Shown here one piece after another: positions 8,587-17,021 of a DNA stretch of 64,000 nucleotides. Origin of the DNA: Clostridium sp. OF03-18AA (GTDB lineage Bacteria; Bacillota; Clostridia; Lachnospirales; Lachnospiraceae); NCBI RefSeq assembly GCF_003478035.1, contig NZ_QUEP01000004.1, positions 248,001 through 312,000 on the forward strand, written 5' to 3'. The position numbers and the translations under genes are program-made. Under the pieces are notes generated by a model. That model was not told the DNA's origin and did no database searches. It saw only the letters and a program-made list of their open reading frames with translations. Each line of letters begins with the position of its first letter. Within the stretch, counting starts at the first letter, position 1.

Positions 8587-10677
8587 TTGATTTTAGTTAT
8601 CGCAGAAAAGCCCAGTGTGGCACAGACAATCGCTGCCGTACTTGGGGCAAAGGAAAAGAAAGACGGATTTCTCACAGGAAGCGGCTATCTTGTTTCTTGG
8701 TGCGTGGGACATTTGGTAGGGCTTGCGGAAGCTGCCACCTACGGGGAACAATATAAAAAGTGGAGCTATGACAGCTTACCGATTTTGCCGCAGGAATGGA
8801 AATACACCGTTGCGGCTGACAAGGAAAAGCAATTCAAGACCTTAAAGGAGCTTATACACCGGGCAGATGTTTACGAAGTCGTCAATGCCTGCGACGCAGG
8901 GCGCGAGGGTGAACTCATTTTCCGTTTTGTTTATGAAATGGCGGGCTGCAAGAAACCTATGCGCCGCCTTTGGATTTCCTCTATGGAGGACAGCGCAATC
9001 AAAGAGGGCTTTTCCCGTCTGAAGAACGGCGAGGAATACGACGCGCTCTTTGCTTCCGCATTGTGCAGGGCAAAGGCTGACTGGCTTATCGGTATCAACG
9101 CCACCCGTCTTTTCTCTGTCCTTTACAACCACACCTTGAACGTGGGACGCGTACAGACCCCGACCTTAAAAATGCTTGTTGACCGGGACGCAGCGATTAC
9201 CACTTTCAAGAAAGAAAAATACTACCATGTGCGCCTTGCCTTATCCGGAGCGGAAGCTGCAAGTGAAAAACTGTCTAACCGTTCCGAAGCTGACAGGCTG
9301 AAAGCTGCTTGCGAAGCGTCGTGGGCAGCCTGCACTTCCCTTGTGAAAGAGAAAAAGACCGCAGCCCCGCCGAAGCTCTTTGACCTTACTTCTTTACAGA
9401 GGGAAGCAAACCGCCTGTTCGGTTATACCGCAAAGCAGACCCTTGACCTTGCACAAGCCCTGTATGAAAAGCGTTTGCTTACTTATCCGAGAACCGACAG
9501 CGCATTTCTGACCGACGACATGGGCGACACAGCGGCGGGCATTATCAAGCTGCTTTGCGGAAAGTTTTCTTTTATGGCGGGAAAAGACTTCACGCCGGAG
9601 CTTGGAAAGGTGCTGAACAGTAAAAAGGTATCAGACCACCATGCCATTATTCCGACTATGGAGCTTGCAAAGACTGACCTTGCCGCGCTGCCGGAAAGCG
9701 AAAGGAATATCCTTACCCTTGCCGGGGCGCGTCTGCTCATGGCGACCGTTGCACCGCATACCTTTGAAGCGGTTACAGCAGTTTTTGAATGTGCCGGACA
9801 GTCTTTTATCGCAAGGGGAAAAACGGTGCTGTCCGACGGGTGGAAAGAGATTGACCGAAGATACAGGGCAGCCTTAAAGAACAAGCCCGAAACGGACGAC
9901 GCAGACAGTGACACAGAAAAGACCCTGCCGCCATTTACCGAGGGACAGACCTTTGAAAATCCGACGGCAAAGGTAACGGAGCATGACACAACACCGCCAA
10001 AACCTCACAACGAAGCGTCGCTGCTCTCTGCTATGGAGCGCGCCGGAAGTGAGGACACCGACCCGGACGCAGAACGCAAAGGGCTTGGAACTCCCGCCAC
10101 CCGCGCCGCCGTCATTGAAAAACTGGTAAAGGGCGGCTTTGTGGAGCGAAAAGGCAAGCAGCTACTTCCCACAAAGGACGGTATCAATCTTGTGTGTGTC
10201 CTGCCGGACACTTTGACAAGCCCGCAGCTTACCGCAGAATGGGAAAACAATCTGACGCAGATTGCAAAAGGCAAGGCAGACCCCGCCGCATTTATGGAGG
10301 GTATCGAGGATATGGCGCGGGAACTGGTAAAGACCTATCCGTTTCTTTCTGATGATAAAGCGCAGATGTTCAAGCCGGAACGGGAAGCGTTGGGAAACTG
10401 CCCCCGCTGCGGTTCTCCTGTCTATGAGGGAAAGAAAAGCTACTATTGCAGCAATAAAGAATGTATCTTTACCATGTGGAAAAATGACCGTTTCTTTGAA
10501 GAACGAAAAGTAACCTTTACCCCGAAGATTGCCGCTGCACTCTTAAAATCCGGCAAAGTAAATGTGAAAAAGCTCTATTCCCCAAAGACGGGCAAAACCT
10601 ACGACGGAACTATCGTATTGGCTGATACGGGCGGGAAATATGTCAACTACCGCATTGAACTGCCGAAGAAAAAATAA
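8587..10677 (+). CDS. topB: DNA topoisomerase III (type IA), ICE-encoded
   Basis: A 696-residue type IA topoisomerase. The TOPRIM domain begins 'LVIAEKPSVAQTIAAVLGA' and contains the acidic 'DAGREGELIFR' motif. The active-site Tyr is Tyr300 in 'LLTYPRTDS'. A C-terminal zinc-binding segment has 'CPRCGSPVYEGKKSYYCSNKEC'. The TTG start at 8587 follows AAAGGAGG. Topo III genes are standard in Tn1549-type ICEs and probably resolve DNA during element replication or transfer. Full-length domain set, no truncation. Confidence 0.93.
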   Translation: MILVIAEKPSVAQTIAAVLGAKEKKDGFLTGSGYLVSWCVGHLVGLAEAATYGEQYKKWSYDSLPILPQEWKYTVAADKEKQFKTLKELIHRADVYEVVNACDAGREGELIFRFVYEMAGCKKPMRRLWISSMEDSAIKEGFSRLKNGEEYDALFASALCRAKADWLIGINATRLFSVLYNHTLNVGRVQTPTLKMLVDRDAAITTFKKEKYYHVRLALSGAEAASEKLSNRSEADRLKAACEASWAACTSLVKEKKTAAPPKLFDLTSLQREANRLFGYTAKQTLDLAQALYEKRLLTYPRTDSAFLTDDMGDTAAGIIKLLCGKFSFMAGKDFTPELGKVLNSKKVSDHHAIIPTMELAKTDLAALPESERNILTLAGARLLMATVAPHTFEAVTAVFECAGQSFIARGKTVLSDGWKEIDRRYRAALKNKPETDDADSDTEKTLPPFTEGQTFENPTAKVTEHDTTPPKPHNEASLLSAMERAGSEDTDPDAERKGLGTPATRAAVIEKLVKGGFVERKGKQLLPTKDGINLVCVLPDTLTSPQLTAEWENNLTQIAKGKADPAAFMEGIEDMARELVKTYPFLSDDKAQMFKPEREALGNCPRCGSPVYEGKKSYYCSNKECIFTMWKNDRFFEERKVTFTPKIAAALLKSGKVNVKKLYSPKTGKTYDGTIVLADTGGKYVNYRIELPKKK

Positions 10678-10683
10678 CTGAAT

Positions 10684-10782
10684 AGCAAGCATAGGAAAAG
10701 AGTACCCTTTTCCGTAAAATCCCTGCTTTCTCTACCGAGAACGGCGGGGATTTTTGCTTGTTGGGAAGTTTCCCAAACCCTC
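10684..10782 (+). other. Bipartite inverted-copy element, copy 1 (oriT or shared operator candidate)
   Basis: Arm A (10684-10716) holds a 7-bp hairpin GGAAAAG/CTTTTCC. A 37-nt spacer follows, with AAATCCCTGC facing GCGGGGATTT. Arm B (10754-10782) holds TTGGGAA-GT-TTCCCAA. The same A-37 nt-B layout occurs in reverse orientation at 18680-18778. Arm B ends 26 nt before the anti-restriction start codon. The conservation of arms and spacer length, but not spacer sequence, points to a protein-binding or DNA-processing site. Confidence 0.6.
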
Positions 10783-10807
10783 TGAAACAGCAGAAAGGAG
10801 GTTACAC

Positions 10808-13800
10808 ATGGCAAGTTTACGGGACACCGTAAAGGACTATCAAGAAGAATTAAAAGACGGTATCGCTTGGGTGGCGTTTTGGAAAACGGGACGTTCTTGG
10901 AACGCTGAATATTTCCACCTTGAAATGGGCGACTACCTCTACCCGGAGGACAGAAGCCGCATGGAAGAAATTAAACAGGCTGACCCTGCCGCCGTTGTGG
11001 TAAACGGCTATTATTCCGGCTATCTTGGCGAGAATATGAACCTTGACGAGCTGACCGCCGGGGTGCGCCGCCACTACGAAAACGGATATAGCAATATCGG
11101 GGAATTTATCGAAGCCCACGACGACAGGCTGCCGCCGGAGCTTATCGAGGAAGCAAGAGCCGCCGCCCACGCTGCGGGGCTGCCGTTCTCTGAAAAAGCC
11201 TACCGGGACGGCGAAGAACCCGACCCTTATCTATTTGACGGGAGCATGAGCATAGAGGACTACGCGCTTATGCACCGCATGATTGAAAACGAAAGGAGTG
11301 AACGCATGGCAGAAACGATTTTAAGCGGGTATCTTTCTAATCTTGGAAAGTACACCGAGGGCAGACCTGCGGGCGAATGGGTATCATTCCCCACGACTGC
11401 CGAGCATTTGAAAGAAGTCTTTGACCGTATCGGGATAGACGGCAAAAACTACGGGGAGTTGCATATCACAGAATACCAGTCCTCTATTGTAGGACTGGCA
11501 GGAAAATTGACCGAGCTTGAAAGCCTTGACGAGCTGAACTATTTGAGCGAACTTTTGAAAATGCAGTTTGACGACGACCGAGAAAAATTTGTTGCAGCTA
11601 TGGCATACGGCGACCATACAAGGGACTTACAGGACATTATCAACCTTGCACAAAACCTTGATTGTTACTGGCTTTATCCGTCCGTACAGAGTGAGGAAGA
11701 TTACGGGCATTATCTGATTGAGGAACTGGACGAGTTGGAGCTGCCCGAAGAAGCAAAAAAATATTTCATGTATGAGGAATACGGGCGGGACGCTGCTATC
11801 AATGACGGGGGCAGATTTACCGAGCAGGGCTATATCTACAATAACCGCAACACCTTTACACAGTGGTACGACGGGCGCGACGTGCCGGAGGAATACCGGG
11901 TAACTCCGCAGCCGCCAGTACAGGAAAAGGAACAGGCAGACCTTGACGCTTCCGCAGCCATACCGACCGCCGTCACAGAGCAGCCCCCGGTTCTCCCGAT
12001 TATCCTATCTTCTGAAAAGCCCGCCGATAAAATGAAAGAGATTACCGACCGACTGGAACAGGGAATTTTAGGACTGTATGAAAGCGACCGTTACGCCGAT
12101 TATTTGCGTACCATGTCAAAATTCCATGATTACAGCCTTAACAATACAATCCTTATCGCCATGCAGGGCGGCAATCTTGTGAAAGGCTATAAACAATGGG
12201 AAAAGGAATTTGACCGCCATGTAAAGCCCGGAGAAAAAGCTATCAAGATACTTGCACCGTCCCCGTTTACCGTCAAGAAGCAGGTGGAAAAAATCGACCC
12301 GGACACCCAAAAGCCTGTTTTCGATAGGGACGGGAAACCTGTTACCGAAGAAAAAGAAATAAAGATACCCGCCTTTCGTGTAGTATCTGTCTTTGATATT
12401 TCACAGACCGAGGGAAAAGAACTTCCTGCCCTTACCTATGAGCTTACGGGCAACGTGGAACAATACAAGGATTTTTTCGCTGCCCTTGAAAAGACTTCCC
12501 CGTTTGCTATGGGATTTGAAGCACTAAGCGGCGGCGTAAAAGGACGCTGCAATTATGAGGAAAAGCGTATCTTCATCAACGAGGGCATGGACGAATTGCA
12601 GAATATCAAGACCGCAATCCATGAAATCGCCCACGCCACGCTGCATGATACCGCCCTTGCCATGCCGGAACGCCCCGACCGCCGCACCCGCGAGGTACAG
12701 GCGGAAAGCGTCGCCTATGCTGTCTGCCAACATTACGGGCTTGATACGTCGGACTATTCTTTTGGGTATATCGCCGGGTGGAGCAGCGGAAAAGAACTTG
12801 CAGAATTAAAAGGCTCTCTTGAAACAATCCGTAGCACAGCCGCAAAGCTGATTGATACCATAGACGGACATTTTGCAGAAATCCAAAAGGCACAGGATAA
12901 GGAACAGACCACCGAACAGGCGCATCCCGCACAGGAAGCTACCAAACAGTCCGAAGCAGAAGCAGCCGCGCAGGAGCTTCCCGAAGAAACAGCCCCGGTA
13001 CAGGAAAAAGAAGCACAGCCGGAACAGGCTGCACCCGCCCCTTATTACACTATCAATGAAGTTGCCGCCAAACGTGCAAAGGATATGAACAGTTTTTCCG
13101 ATTATAAGCAAGGCAGCGCGACGGCTGAATACAGGCATTATGTAGATGAAGCCGTACAGCTTGCAGAAAGGCAGAAACAGCGGGTAGACCCGATGTACCA
13201 TGATAAAATCGACAGCCTGCTTGACACCTACGCCCGGAAACTGGCGGCGAACATGAACAAAGGCTATGAGATTGACGCGCGTGTTCCTTCTATCCTGATT
13301 GCGGGCGGCTCTAACTTCCCCACAAGGAAGAAAGAAAAGCAGAACGCAGCCCGCGACAGCAATTACCGGGAATGGCAGGACATACAGGGGCTTCTTGATA
13401 AAATCCGCAGTACCGGCATGGGAGGTATCAGCGCAGACGACCCACAGGCAGTACAGAAGTTAGAAAAGAAACTGGAAAGCCTTGAAAAATCACAGGAAAC
13501 CATGAAAGCCGTAAACGCCTATTACCGTAAGCATAATACCCTTGACGGCTGCCCGCATTTACCGCCGGAGGAACTGGAAAAACTGAAAGCAGATATGGCG
13601 AGCAGTTGGCATTTGGAGGACAAGCCCTTTGCGACTTGGGCGTTATCCAATAACAGCGCAGAAATCCGGCGCGTGAAAGACCGTATCAAATCCCTTTCAC
13701 AGCAAAAAGAAATCGGTTTTGTGGGTTGGGAATTTGACGGCGGCAAGGTGGAAGCAAACACCGAAGCGAACCGATTGCAAATCTTCTTTGAGGATAAGCC

Positions 13801-14635
13801 GGACGAAGCCACGCGGGAAGCCTTAAAAAGTAACGGCTTCCGTTGGTCGCCAAAAGCAGGGGCATGGCAGCGGCAGCTTACCAGTAACGCCTATTATGCG
13901 GCTGATTATGTGAAAGCCATTGCACCCCTTACCGGGGAAAAGCCGACCGAGATACAGCGGGCGCATATCCGGCAGCAAAAGGTAGCTGCACAGGAACAAC
14001 CCGCACAGGAGCAGCCGGAACAGGAAGCCCCACAGGACAAAGACACCTTTTCCATTTTTCAGATAAAAGGTGGGGACGAAACAAGGGACTTGCGCTTTGA
14101 ACCTTACGACCGTCTGACTGCCACAGGACACCGGGTAGACCCGAAAAACTATGCGCTTGTCTATTCCGCAGAGCTTACGCCGGGGACTTCCCTTGAAGAT
14201 ATTTACACCCGCTTTAATATCGACCACCCGAAAGATTTTAAGGGACATAGCCTTTCCGTTTCTGACGTGGTGGTGCTTCATCAGAACGGGCAGGACACCG
14301 CCCACTATGTAGACAACTTCGGTTATAAGGAAGTGCCGGAGTTTTTGCAACCGGAAAACTATCTGAAAGCTGCCGAGCAGACCACCGAGCAAAATTACAA
14401 TATGATTGACGGGCAGATAAACAACACCCCGACCGCTGCGGAACTGGAGGAAAAGGCGAAAGCCGGGGAACAGATTTCCCTTGCAGAATACGCCGAAGCA
14501 TTGAAAACCGATAAGGGACGCGGCAAGCCTGCCAAACAGGAAAAGCCCTCTATCCGGGCGCAGCTTAAAGCAGCGAAAGAACAGACGACGAAGAAACAGG
14601 CAAGACAGAAAACACAGGATTTGGAAAGGAGCTGA
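10808..14635 (+). CDS. Multidomain anti-restriction protein (ArdA + ArdC-like zincin + YodL + DUF4316)
   Basis: A 1275-residue protein (ATG 10808, AAAGGAGG upstream). Residues 1-165 form an unassigned acidic N-terminal region. Residues ~167-365 ('SGYLSNLGKYTEGRPAGEWVSFP') match ArdA, the DNA-mimic inhibitor of type I restriction. Residues ~385-720 resemble ArdC: an ssDNA-binding part ('YADYLRTMSKFHDYSLNN') and a zincin peptidase with HEIAH at 605-609. Then come Gln/Glu-rich linkers, a helical region, a YodL-like domain (~1080-1180, 'FSIFQIKGG') and a DUF4316 tail ('YNMIDGQINNTPTAAELEEKAKAGEQISLAEYAEALK'). It would protect incoming single-stranded ICE DNA. An internal AAAGGAG-ATG at 11306 sits exactly at the ArdA boundary. 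Confidence 0.85.
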   Translation: MASLRDTVKDYQEELKDGIAWVAFWKTGRSWNAEYFHLEMGDYLYPEDRSRMEEIKQADPAAVVVNGYYSGYLGENMNLDELTAGVRRHYENGYSNIGEFIEAHDDRLPPELIEEARAAAHAAGLPFSEKAYRDGEEPDPYLFDGSMSIEDYALMHRMIENERSERMAETILSGYLSNLGKYTEGRPAGEWVSFPTTAEHLKEVFDRIGIDGKNYGELHITEYQSSIVGLAGKLTELESLDELNYLSELLKMQFDDDREKFVAAMAYGDHTRDLQDIINLAQNLDCYWLYPSVQSEEDYGHYLIEELDELELPEEAKKYFMYEEYGRDAAINDGGRFTEQGYIYNNRNTFTQWYDGRDVPEEYRVTPQPPVQEKEQADLDASAAIPTAVTEQPPVLPIILSSEKPADKMKEITDRLEQGILGLYESDRYADYLRTMSKFHDYSLNNTILIAMQGGNLVKGYKQWEKEFDRHVKPGEKAIKILAPSPFTVKKQVEKIDPDTQKPVFDRDGKPVTEEKEIKIPAFRVVSVFDISQTEGKELPALTYELTGNVEQYKDFFAALEKTSPFAMGFEALSGGVKGRCNYEEKRIFINEGMDELQNIKTAIHEIAHATLHDTALAMPERPDRRTREVQAESVAYAVCQHYGLDTSDYSFGYIAGWSSGKELAELKGSLETIRSTAAKLIDTIDGHFAEIQKAQDKEQTTEQAHPAQEATKQSEAEAAAQELPEETAPVQEKEAQPEQAAPAPYYTINEVAAKRAKDMNSFSDYKQGSATAEYRHYVDEAVQLAERQKQRVDPMYHDKIDSLLDTYARKLAANMNKGYEIDARVPSILIAGGSNFPTRKKEKQNAARDSNYREWQDIQGLLDKIRSTGMGGISADDPQAVQKLEKKLESLEKSQETMKAVNAYYRKHNTLDGCPHLPPEELEKLKADMASSWHLEDKPFATWALSNNSAEIRRVKDRIKSLSQQKEIGFVGWEFDGGKVEANTEANRLQIFFEDKPDEATREALKSNGFRWSPKAGAWQRQLTSNAYYAADYVKAIAPLTGEKPTEIQRAHIRQQKVAAQEQPAQEQPEQEAPQDKDTFSIFQIKGGDETRDLRFEPYDRLTATGHRVDPKNYALVYSAELTPGTSLEDIYTRFNIDHPKDFKGHSLSVSDVVVLHQNGQDTAHYVDNFGYKEVPEFLQPENYLKAAEQTTEQNYNMIDGQINNTPTAAELEEKAKAGEQISLAEYAEALKTDKGRGKPAKQEKPSIRAQLKAAKEQTTKKQARQKTQDLERS

Positions 14636-14638
14636 CCT

Positions 14639-15583
14639 ATGAAGTTACAAAAATTTGAAAATGTGGACGTTATCGCTTCCCTTGAAGCCATAATGAAACA
14701 GAACACCGCTTTTTATCAGAGCGATTTTGACATAGACAAACAGATTTTACAGAAAGCGGCGGTAAGCCCTGTCCCGGAGGACAAACGGCTTTTGTGGTTT
14801 TCCCGCCCGTCCGGGACGTGCTGCTTCCGGGAACGGGACGTTTTTCTAAAGGATACAAGGCAGCATAATACATGGCGGTTTTACGGGGAACAGACCCGCG
14901 ATACTATCCTTGCCTATGCGGTGGAACTGACAGGCACAGAGCAGGGAAAAATCAAGGGCAATCTTTATGAACTGGATTATTTGCAGCATTTCCGGGAAGT
15001 AATCGAAAAATCAATCCCTGCCGACAACTACACGCTGATTTATGAGCATGGGGAGCTGACAAAGCCTGCCGGACAATATTTTGACGGGGACACTGACCCG
15101 CAACTTGGAAAGTTTATACGTTTTGAAGCACAGCCAAACGACCCGGAAGCCTTAAAAAGCCTTTTGAGGGAACAGCAGAAAAAACGAACACCGCATACGC
15201 AGAGGGATTTTCAGTTACATATCGCCGCCCTGCATGACAGACGGATTGAAGCAGAAGCCCGCCGGATTGTGGAAAATGTAAAAGGGCTTGGAGAACCGGA
15301 TAGCCCCGAAAAAACCCATTGTGCGGTAGAGCTTTCTCCCTACTTTGTTCCACTGGCAACGGATAAGGATATGGAACGGCTGCTTTCCATGCTCCCTTAC
15401 AAAAGCCTTTCCTTATCTACGTTGGAGGGCAGGCATGGAGTTTATGCGTTGATAGATAAAAGCGAGAGGAATAAAGAGATGAAACAGTCCCCTCCCTCTG
15501 TCCGGGCGCAGTTACAAACAAAAAAATCCCAAAAAGTCCCGAAAAAGACAGCAAAAACAAAGCATCACGAATTGGAGGTATGA
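14639..15583 (+). CDS. Conserved ICE protein of unknown function (314 aa)
   Basis: A 314-residue soluble protein starting 4 nt after the anti-restriction gene, with AAGGAG upstream. It has no signal peptide, membrane segment or catalytic motif that can be recognised. The C-terminal ~40 residues are Lys/Gln-rich ('SPPSVRAQLQTKKSQKVPKKT'). The 'PSVRAQL' sequence echoes 'PSIRAQLKAAKEQ' at the C-terminus of the preceding protein, so the two may share a short C-terminal module. It is co-transcribed with the anti-restriction gene, so it may assist establishment. No function is asserted. Confidence 0.7.
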   Translation: MKLQKFENVDVIASLEAIMKQNTAFYQSDFDIDKQILQKAAVSPVPEDKRLLWFSRPSGTCCFRERDVFLKDTRQHNTWRFYGEQTRDTILAYAVELTGTEQGKIKGNLYELDYLQHFREVIEKSIPADNYTLIYEHGELTKPAGQYFDGDTDPQLGKFIRFEAQPNDPEALKSLLREQQKKRTPHTQRDFQLHIAALHDRRIEAEARRIVENVKGLGEPDSPEKTHCAVELSPYFVPLATDKDMERLLSMLPYKSLSLSTLEGRHGVYALIDKSERNKEMKQSPPSVRAQLQTKKSQKVPKKTAKTKHHELEV

Positions 15584-15585
15584 GC

Positions 15586-15792
15586 ATGATTAGACTGACC
15601 GTTGAAGAAATGAACCTGTTGAGTATTTACCATGAGGGAAGCAAAGCACAGCTTATGGAAAATATGACGGCTGCGCTGCCGTTCATGGACGAGGATATGC
15701 GCCCCTTTGCAGAACGCACCTTACAGAAAATTTCCCCACTAACAGAAAACGAGTATGCGGAGCTTGCCATTTTCGCCGCTGATGAAGTATGA
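15586..15792 (+). CDS. Transposon-transfer assisting protein (TTRAP family)
   Basis: A 68-residue acidic protein, 'MIRLTVEEMNLLSIY...' with 'TENEYAELAIFAADEV' at the C-terminus. This matches the TTRAP family of small proteins in Firmicute conjugative transposons. ATG 15586 is chosen over 15580 because GGAGG (15574-15578) is correctly spaced only for the former. It starts 3 nt after the preceding gene's stop and overlaps the next gene by 4 nt. Molecular function is unknown. Confidence 0.75.
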   Translation: MIRLTVEEMNLLSIYHEGSKAQLMENMTAALPFMDEDMRPFAERTLQKISPLTENEYAELAIFAADEV

Positions 15793-16154
15793 CCGGGAGT
15801 AAGCGGCTCACGCCGCCACAGAGCCGGAAAGTCAACAGCCTTGTAAAAAAGGAGTGCTGCAACTGCGAGCGCGGACACTGTATCTTACTGGACGACGGGG
15901 AGGAATGTGTATGCCCGCAGCTTATTTCCTATTCGCTTCTATGCAAGTGGTTTCAGATTGCCGTACTTCCTCTTGATAAGCTGCTGCATGCAGAGCTTTT
16001 CAAAACCGAGGACAAAAAGCGTTGTACCGAGTGCGGCACGTTCTTTGTATCAAAGTCTAACAGCGTCAAATACTGCCCGGACTGCCGGAAGCGTATTACC
16101 CGCAGACAGGCAGCGGAGCGCATGAGAAAACGGCGCGCCTTTGTTACGCAGTAG
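15789..16154 (+). CDS. Cysteine-rich VLP domain protein
   Basis: A 121-residue protein with two Cys clusters. The first is 'CCNCERGHCILLDDGEECVCPQ' (about residues 23-44), and a C-terminal zinc ribbon has 'CTECGTFF...YCPDCRKRITRRQ' (about 82-108), followed by a basic helix. This is the Cys-rich VLP family commonly found beside relaxase genes in ICEs. It is likely a zinc-binding nucleic-acid-associated protein. Its ATG overlaps the TTRAP stop (ATGA). The stop codon lies inside a 13-bp inverted-repeat arm (16142-16154). Confidence 0.75.
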   Translation: MTGSKRLTPPQSRKVNSLVKKECCNCERGHCILLDDGEECVCPQLISYSLLCKWFQIAVLPLDKLLHAELFKTEDKKRCTECGTFFVSKSNSVKYCPDCRKRITRRQAAERMRKRRAFVTQ

Positions 16155-16254
16155 GGGCAAAAAAACCTTGATTTACGGGGCATAACAGACACGAAACTTG
16201 CATAAGCGATACGGAATACCTTTTCTCTTAAAATCGGGGTTCTACTGCGTAACA
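16142..16254. repeat. 13-bp perfect inverted repeat enclosing an 87-bp non-coding segment
   Basis: TGTTACGCAGTAG (16142-16154) is the exact reverse complement of CTACTGCGTAACA (16242-16254). The left arm includes the last codons and stop of the Cys-rich VLP gene. The enclosed 87 bp hold no gene. It lies next to the AT-rich passenger at 16286-16948 and may mark the edge of that insertion or act as a long-range hairpin. Confidence 0.6.
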
Positions 16255-16268
16255 GATACTAAATACAA

Positions 16269-16311
16269 AACAGGGCGCGGACAGCCTATTGTTGGCTGTC
16301 TGCACCCTGTT
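16269..16311. terminator. Bidirectional terminator between Cys-rich VLP gene and AT-rich passenger
   Basis: AACAGGG...GACAGCC (16269-16286) pairs with GGCTGTC...CCCTGTT (16293-16311) around a short loop. TTTT follows on the plus side and an A-run precedes on the other, so it can end transcription from both sides. The last codons and stop of the reverse-strand gene (16286) are inside the hairpin. Confidence 0.65.
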
Positions 16312-16948
16312 CTTTTATTCGTTGTTCAACACTATCATCAATTTTAGAAATATCAATAAAACGTATCATTGATTTGTTTAATTTGTCTACGCTGTTTTTA
16401 AATTCGTCTAATTCGGAAATATAATCTAATATTCCTCTATATTCTTCAAAGTCAATAGATATTTTTTCTTTGTACTTCCGTTTGTATTTTCCTGTTTTGG
16501 AATAACAGTAGTTGATTTCCACCTCTTTTACTTCAAATTTCTTCAAAATATCAAAAACATTTACATCAAAAGATATTACCCACTGGCGATTTGGAAAAAC
16601 AGCTATATTAGTTTTGCTTTTCTTATTAAGTCGTTCTTGTACTTCGGGAGAAAGTTGTTGTGTGAAATTTTTGCTAAATTCTAAACTTTTTATTTCTAAA
16701 GGACAAGAGCCAGTGTTTCTTAATACAATACACGCTAAAGTTGAGCGAACTAATTCAAAAGAAATTTGAAGATAGGGGCGATTTTTTTCATGCCGTTCTA
16801 CTAATAGAAAAGCAATCGTAATCCATGCAGCTACCAGAGCAAAAAATGCAATAATTGTATCCTCACTTGGAGCTGAGTTAAGCTTTTCCACTGCTTCAAC
16901 CAACCGTTGTAATAATTCTTTTGTTTCCAACAATATTTCATTTTCCAT
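16286..16948 (-). CDS. AT-rich passenger gene, single-span membrane protein of unknown function
   Basis: A 220-residue protein with a short N-terminal helix, one transmembrane segment (about residues 28-48, 'TIIAFFALVAAWITIAFLLVE') and a cytoplasmic domain beginning 'RPYLQISFELVRSTLACIVLRNTG' that looks beta-rich, followed by a Lys/Glu-rich helical tail. No catalytic motif is seen. Composition is much more AT-rich than the neighbouring relaxase and Cys-rich VLP genes, and the gene is bounded by its own terminator and by a 13-bp inverted repeat. The ATG follows GAGGTG. It is probably cargo, perhaps a membrane immunity or defence protein; this is speculation. Confidence 0.65.
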   Translation of the reverse strand: MENEILLETKELLQRLVEAVEKLNSAPSEDTIIAFFALVAAWITIAFLLVERHEKNRPYLQISFELVRSTLACIVLRNTGSCPLEIKSLEFSKNFTQQLSPEVQERLNKKSKTNIAVFPNRQWVISFDVNVFDILKKFEVKEVEINYCYSKTGKYKRKYKEKISIDFEEYRGILDYISELDEFKNSVDKLNKSMIRFIDISKIDDSVEQRIKEQGADSQQ

Positions 16949-17021
16949 AAAAGCACCTCACGATTACTTAATCTATTGCAAATAATTATAGCAAATTAAG
17001 AATAAGTAAACAATTATAACT

